Assembly (NCBI GenBank): GCA_964490705.1
Contig: CAZBCG010000005.1
Span: forward strand, 62,001-126,000
Origin: Fodinibius sp964490705
GTDB lineage: Bacteria; Bacteroidota; Rhodothermia; Balneolales; Balneolaceae
DNA length: 64,000 nucleotides
Reading direction: 5' to 3'
Shown here: positions 61,827 through 64,000 of the stretch, in pieces
Layout: every line of letters starts with the position of its first letter
How positions within the stretch are numbered: position 1 is the stretch's first letter
Notes under the pieces: model-generated
Told to the model about the DNA's origin: nothing
Seen by the model: the letters and a program-made list of their open reading frames with translations, nothing else
Database searches by the model: none
Made by a program: the position numbers and the translations under genes

Positions 61827-63641
61827 ATGGGTTTTGATATTACCGTTACAATCCTTGTTTTAATTTTCGCCTTTCTGGCACTGGTCTTCGACGTCTGGAG
61901 TCCTGATGCTATTTTGATGACTGCTGTTGGTATAGTTACAGCAACGGGAGTTATTAATCTGGAACAAGCCGTTCGGCAATTTGGCAATACCACTATTGTA
62001 GCTCTGGGCACCCTTTATATTGTTGCGGCAGCGCTCCGCAACAGCGGCGCCCTCGATTATGCCAGCGAGTTTATTCTCGGAAAAGGCAGTCAAAATATCA
62101 GAAAAATACTGCTTCGGATGGCCCCGGGGGTCTCCATTTATTCCGGTCTTTTAAATAATACCCCCATTGTTGCCATGGGTATTCCCGCCATACGAAGCTG
62201 GGCCCGCAAATATGGAGTATCTTCCTCAAAGCTATTAATCCCACTTTCGTATGCGGCCATTTTAGGAGGCATGTGTACCCTAATTGGAACCAGCACAAAC
62301 CTTATTGCTCATGGATTACTGCAGAGCAACAACCTGGCAGGGTTTTCATTTTTTGAACTGACCTGGCTTGGCGTACCCTGTGCCATCATTGGTCTTGCCT
62401 ATATTATTTTAGTGAGTCCTAAACTTACGCCCGATCGAAGTGATATTCGCGATGAAGAAGAGGCCCAACGTAAGTCACTGGTTGAACTTGAAATAACAGA
62501 AGAAGCTGCACTTGTTGGAGACACCGTAGAAGAAACAAACCTGCAAAAATTGCCCGGCTTTAGACTTGTCCGCATCAATAGAAAAGGCAACGAAATTGCT
62601 CCGGTTTCGGAGGATGAAAAACTGCGGGTCGGCGATCACTTATTCTATGCTCCCAGAGAAGGATTTTCAGATATATCACCTGATCTTACCGATTACCCGG
62701 GATTAAAATTGGCCTTTAAACCACCCCGAGAAATTAAACGCGAGGAAAAGAAAGACCGCGAACTCCACCAGGTTGTTGTTAAAGAAGGTTCTCGGATGGT
62801 AGGCTCTACCGTTGGAGAAGCAAAAATTCTAGATCGTTTCGGGGCCGCCGTTACAGGAGTGCGCAGAGGGGAAAAACGTATTCGGGAAAACCTGGGGGGT
62901 TTTGTACTGCGCCCCGGCGACGTTCTACTATTGGATACCAAACGGGGATTCCAGCAAGCCCACGAGGACTCTGCAGATTTCTATTTAACAAGCGAAGCCG
63001 GGGGCGAAGCTCCCAGCTCAAACGGTCAAGAAGAAAAAGAACAGGAGTTTGGTAAAGATCTTTATATATCCGTATCGGTTCTTGTGGGTATTATTGCATC
63101 GGTAACGGCCGGAATTTTCCATATCGCATTAGCAGGTATCCTTGGTGTAGCAGTATTAATGGCCTTCGATGTAATTGAGCCGGGTGAAGCCAAAGAATCT
63201 GTTGACTGGACGGTATTGATTGTCATCGGTGCAGCGCTTGGACTCGGCAAAGCGATGGAGGTCAGCGGAGCTGCCGAAATGATCGGTAATGGCATGGTGG
63301 GCATCACCAGCGACTACGGCCCCCGGGTTATACTTGCCGGGCTTGTTGTCGTTACCGCCTTGCTCACAGAAACGATCACCAATAATGGAGCTATCGCACT
63401 GATGTTCCCCATTGCTCTGTCAATTGCACAGTCGCAGGGCTTCGAACCTCGAGCCTTTATTGTCAGCATTACCCTGGTCTCCTCAATGGCACTATTAACC
63501 CCAATAGGATATCAAACTAATTTGATGGTATATGGACCCGGCAATTACAAGTTTATCGACTTTTCCAAAGTCGGATTTCCACTGGCTGTTATATTATGGA
63601 TTGTAGTAATTATCTTAGCGCCTATAATATGGCCGTTATAA
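61827..63641 (+). CDS. SLC13-type anion transporter with two TrkA-C domains
   Basis: A 604-residue inner-membrane permease. The N-terminal half has about five to six membrane segments (LVLIFAFLALVFDVWSPDAI, TTIVALGTLYIVAAALRNSG and so on) with the substrate-loop motif AAILGGMCTLIGTSTNLIAHGL. Two TrkA-C/RCK_C domains lie at about 205-385 (LVGDTVEETNLQKLPGFRLVRINRKG, MVGSTVGEAKILDRFGAAVTGVRRG). The second half (ITNNGAIALMFPIALSIA, SSMALLTPIGYQTNLMVYGPG) repeats the motif. Relatives import sulfate or dicarboxylates with sodium. Next to a SulP gene, sulfate is a fair guess. Confidence 0.93.
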   Translation: MGFDITVTILVLIFAFLALVFDVWSPDAILMTAVGIVTATGVINLEQAVRQFGNTTIVALGTLYIVAAALRNSGALDYASEFILGKGSQNIRKILLRMAPGVSIYSGLLNNTPIVAMGIPAIRSWARKYGVSSSKLLIPLSYAAILGGMCTLIGTSTNLIAHGLLQSNNLAGFSFFELTWLGVPCAIIGLAYIILVSPKLTPDRSDIRDEEEAQRKSLVELEITEEAALVGDTVEETNLQKLPGFRLVRINRKGNEIAPVSEDEKLRVGDHLFYAPREGFSDISPDLTDYPGLKLAFKPPREIKREEKKDRELHQVVVKEGSRMVGSTVGEAKILDRFGAAVTGVRRGEKRIRENLGGFVLRPGDVLLLDTKRGFQQAHEDSADFYLTSEAGGEAPSSNGQEEKEQEFGKDLYISVSVLVGIIASVTAGIFHIALAGILGVAVLMAFDVIEPGEAKESVDWTVLIVIGAALGLGKAMEVSGAAEMIGNGMVGITSDYGPRVILAGLVVVTALLTETITNNGAIALMFPIALSIAQSQGFEPRAFIVSITLVSSMALLTPIGYQTNLMVYGPGNYKFIDFSKVGFPLAVILWIVVIILAPIIWPL

Positions 63642-63695
63642 CATCTATATTCCGGACTGAATGCAGTAGCAAATAAAAACCATAACATATTTTCT

Positions 63696-63720
63696 GGACT
63701 CAAGCCACATTATTGAGTCC
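63696..63720. terminator. Hairpin between the SLC13 and SulP genes
   Basis: GGACTCAA and TTGAGTCC pair perfectly around a 9-base loop, 54 bp after the transporter stop and just before the SulP ribosome-binding region. No U-run follows, so full termination is doubtful; it may attenuate read-through. Confidence 0.4.
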
Positions 63721-63729
63721 TTACGACCT

Positions 63730-64000
63730 ATGGAAAAGTGGCTCAGAAAAACATTTAAAATCTCCGACTGGCTGCCCAACTACAACGTAAACAAATTCAA
63801 GGGCGACCTTACTGCGGGACTTACCACAGGCGTTATGTTTATTCCGCAGGGGATGGCCTATGCCGTTATCGCAGGCGTGCCCCCAATCTATGGGCTGTAT
63901 GCCGGGGTTATTCCACTATTGATTTATCCGTTGTTCGGCACTTCCAAGAACCTTTCTATCGGTCCCGTCGCTATCGACATGCTCATTGTAGCCGCTGGCA
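63730..64000 (+). CDS. SulP-family anion transporter, partial (runs off right edge)
   Basis: Ninety residues are visible from the ATG at 63730. After a short cytoplasmic lead (MEKWLRKTFKISDWLPNYN) the chain has the SulP signature: FKGDLTAGLTTGVMFIPQGMAYA followed by IAGVPPIYGLYAGVIPLLIYPLFGTSKNLSIGPVAI, the first two membrane segments and the anion-binding loop. SulP proteins move sulfate, bicarbonate or similar anions across the inner membrane, with a C-terminal STAS domain that is beyond the window. It probably follows the SLC13 gene in one transcript (88 bp apart). Confidence 0.95.
   Translation, partial: MEKWLRKTFKISDWLPNYNVNKFKGDLTAGLTTGVMFIPQGMAYAVIAGVPPIYGLYAGVIPLLIYPLFGTSKNLSIGPVAIDMLIVAAG

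Noticed and set aside
1..64000. CRISPR arrays, tRNA or rRNA genes, integrases and intact insertion sequences
   Set aside because: No regularly spaced direct repeats, cloverleaf sequences, rRNA blocks or transposase/integrase genes were recognised by reading; a dedicated search was not possible.

Overview
The window looks like chromosome of a member of the Bacteroidota/Balneolota (FCB) group, most likely a marine or halophilic Balneolota-type bacterium; that placement is inferred from gene content and was not tested by a search. The signs are two SusC/SusD-type glycan-uptake systems, a FecR plus ECF sigma regulator pair, an Oar-like TonB-dependent receptor, many Bacteroidota-type lipoproteins, a split methylmalonyl-CoA mutase, an S46 peptidase homologue and moderate-to-low GC with A-rich leaders. 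I recognised no tRNA, rRNA, CRISPR array, prophage or complete insertion sequence.

Region 1 (1-16707, all minus strand) is a mannose-glycan utilisation locus. A GntR/UTRA regulator is followed by SusC, SusD, a surface lipoprotein, a ROK sugar kinase, a class I phosphomannose isomerase, a secreted GH92 alpha-mannosidase fused to extra carbohydrate-active domains, a propeller-like lipoprotein, a secreted esterase and a second copy of the lipoprotein running off the left edge. The logic is capture and import (SusCD), trimming of mannosyl chains (GH92, esterase), phosphorylation of mannose (ROK) and isomerisation to fructose-6-phosphate (isomerase).

Region 2 (16708-20769) is an 899-bp gene-free stretch, then a TonB-dependent receptor with its DUF4249 lipoprotein partner (plus strand). 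Region 3 (21100-29077, minus strand) is a second glycan locus: ECF sigma factor, FecR anti-sigma, SusC with an N-terminal STN signalling domain, SusD and a GH16 beta-glucanase, pointing to a laminarin-like beta-glucan.

Region 4 (29310-36933) is mixed housekeeping: a Cho/UvrC-N-like GIY-YIG nuclease, cold-shock protein, dodecin, hybrid histidine kinase, SufE, a triple-PAS protein, a SUMF1-fold lipoprotein and an acyl-CoA dehydrogenase. Region 5 (37142-42565, plus strand) is mutA-mutB-meaB, the propionate/methylmalonyl-CoA module, with palindromic elements in both intergenic gaps. Region 6 (42658-52290, mostly minus) holds a DUF4097 protein, the diadenylate cyclase, dihydropteroate synthase, a 7Fe ferredoxin, an NPP-type phosphodiesterase, an Oar-like receptor and a pair of TIGR04282/TIGR04283 glycosyltransferases.

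Region 7 (52449-64000) carries an outer-membrane protein, an MBL-fold hydrolase, a six-repeat DUF349 protein, an MscS channel, a coiled-coil protein, Dps with a possible 35-residue Cys-rich ORF upstream, an RluA-type pseudouridine synthase, an orphan protein, an S46-family protein that has lost its catalytic His and Asp, an SLC13-type transporter and the start of a SulP permease. The features most worth following up are the S46 pseudo-peptidase, the GH92 fusion with its flanking paralogous lipoproteins, the twin-hairpin element in the mut operon, the structured gap before the ROK gene and the small Cys-rich ORF.
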